Source: an uncultured Ignavibacteriales bacterium
Lineage (GTDB): Bacteria > Bacteroidota > Ignavibacteria > Ignavibacteriales > Ignavibacteriaceae
NCBI GenBank assembly: GCA_913053915.1
Contig: CAJXGP010000177.1
Coordinates: 1 to 5,519, forward strand
Length of the DNA stretch: 5,519 nt
Direction of reading: 5' to 3'
The position numbers and the translations under genes are program-made. Positions 5,501 through 5,519 of the stretch are shown piece after piece. Position 1 is the first letter of the stretch, and each line of letters begins with the position of its first letter. Below the pieces are notes generated by a model, which worked only from the letters and a program-made list of their open reading frames with translations, searched no databases and was not told where the DNA came from.

Positions 5501-5519
5501 GTCATTTCGAACCCGTTTT
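5501..5519. repeat. Probable start of a dispersed repeat, cut by the window edge
   Basis: GTCATTTCGAACCCGTTTT resembles a motif seen at the end of dispersed intergenic repeats in Bacteroidota-type genomes. Its first 12 bases match 5252-5263, inside the MITE-like element, at 9 positions, all differences being transitions. The rest lies outside the window. Confidence 0.3.

Larger units (their letters stand above)
5167..5519. other. Gene-free 3' region with nested inverted repeats
   Basis: No credible coding region was found in these 353 bases on either strand. The stretch holds a MITE-like element, an outer 13-bp inverted repeat, a TCCGGAA hairpin and, at the right edge, a sequence resembling a common dispersed repeat. 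CGGAAA (5168-5173) and TTTCCG (5183-5188), directly after the DJ-1/PfpI stop, could form a short stem, but no U-tract follows, so a terminator is not supported. Between about 5375 and 5495 I see nothing identifiable. Confidence 0.55.

Noticed and set aside
1..5519. CRISPR array, tRNA or rRNA genes
   Set aside because: No regularly spaced repeats and no cloverleaf or rRNA-like conserved sequence were seen on either strand.

Overview
The window is AT-rich bacterial DNA. Codon choice, the FlgD-like C-terminal remnant at the left edge, the secreted GH35 beta-galactosidase and the dispersed hairpin repeats on the right all fit the Bacteroidota/Ignavibacteriota side of the tree. Clear Shine-Dalgarno sequences precede the GH35 and DJ-1/PfpI genes. 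That is uncommon in classical Bacteroidia, so an Ignavibacteria-like host is a reasonable guess, but the sequence does not settle it.

Positions 1-1260 are a patch of decaying genes. On the plus strand lie a broken FlgD-like/lamin-tail-type protein C-terminus (1-189) and, directly after it, an N-terminal scrap of a RhuM-family protein (190-255). On the minus strand lies a toxin-antitoxin-like pair. The first gene (605-865) is an intact 86-residue protein, the presumed antitoxin. Its overlapping downstream partner (284-630) is a TumE-family (DUF6516) toxin broken by one nonsense codon and one single-base frameshift, yet readable almost end to end. Further upstream on the same strand are a short remnant (865-935) and an unassigned pseudogene (953-1260) that changes frame twice.

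Positions 1334-2470 hold an intact AAA+ ATPase of the AAA_14/DUF4143 type, preceded by two near-identical 20-bp direct repeats exactly 40 bp apart. It converges on a secreted GH35 beta-galactosidase on the minus strand (2541-4340). A 238-bp, very AT-rich intergenic stretch separates that gene from a divergent DJ-1/PfpI protein (4579-5166) that closely resembles the domains of plant DJ-1D. The last 350 bases contain no gene. They hold nested inverted repeats: an approximately 110-bp MITE-like element, a strong TCCGGAA hairpin, and the start of another dispersed-repeat-like sequence running off the window.

The intact genes do not form one pathway: there is a polysaccharide-degrading enzyme, a stress or glyoxalase-type protein and an orphan ATPase. 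The most informative feature is the dead toxin beside its preserved antitoxin, within a cluster of eroded accessory genes. I see no convincing undescribed multi-gene system.
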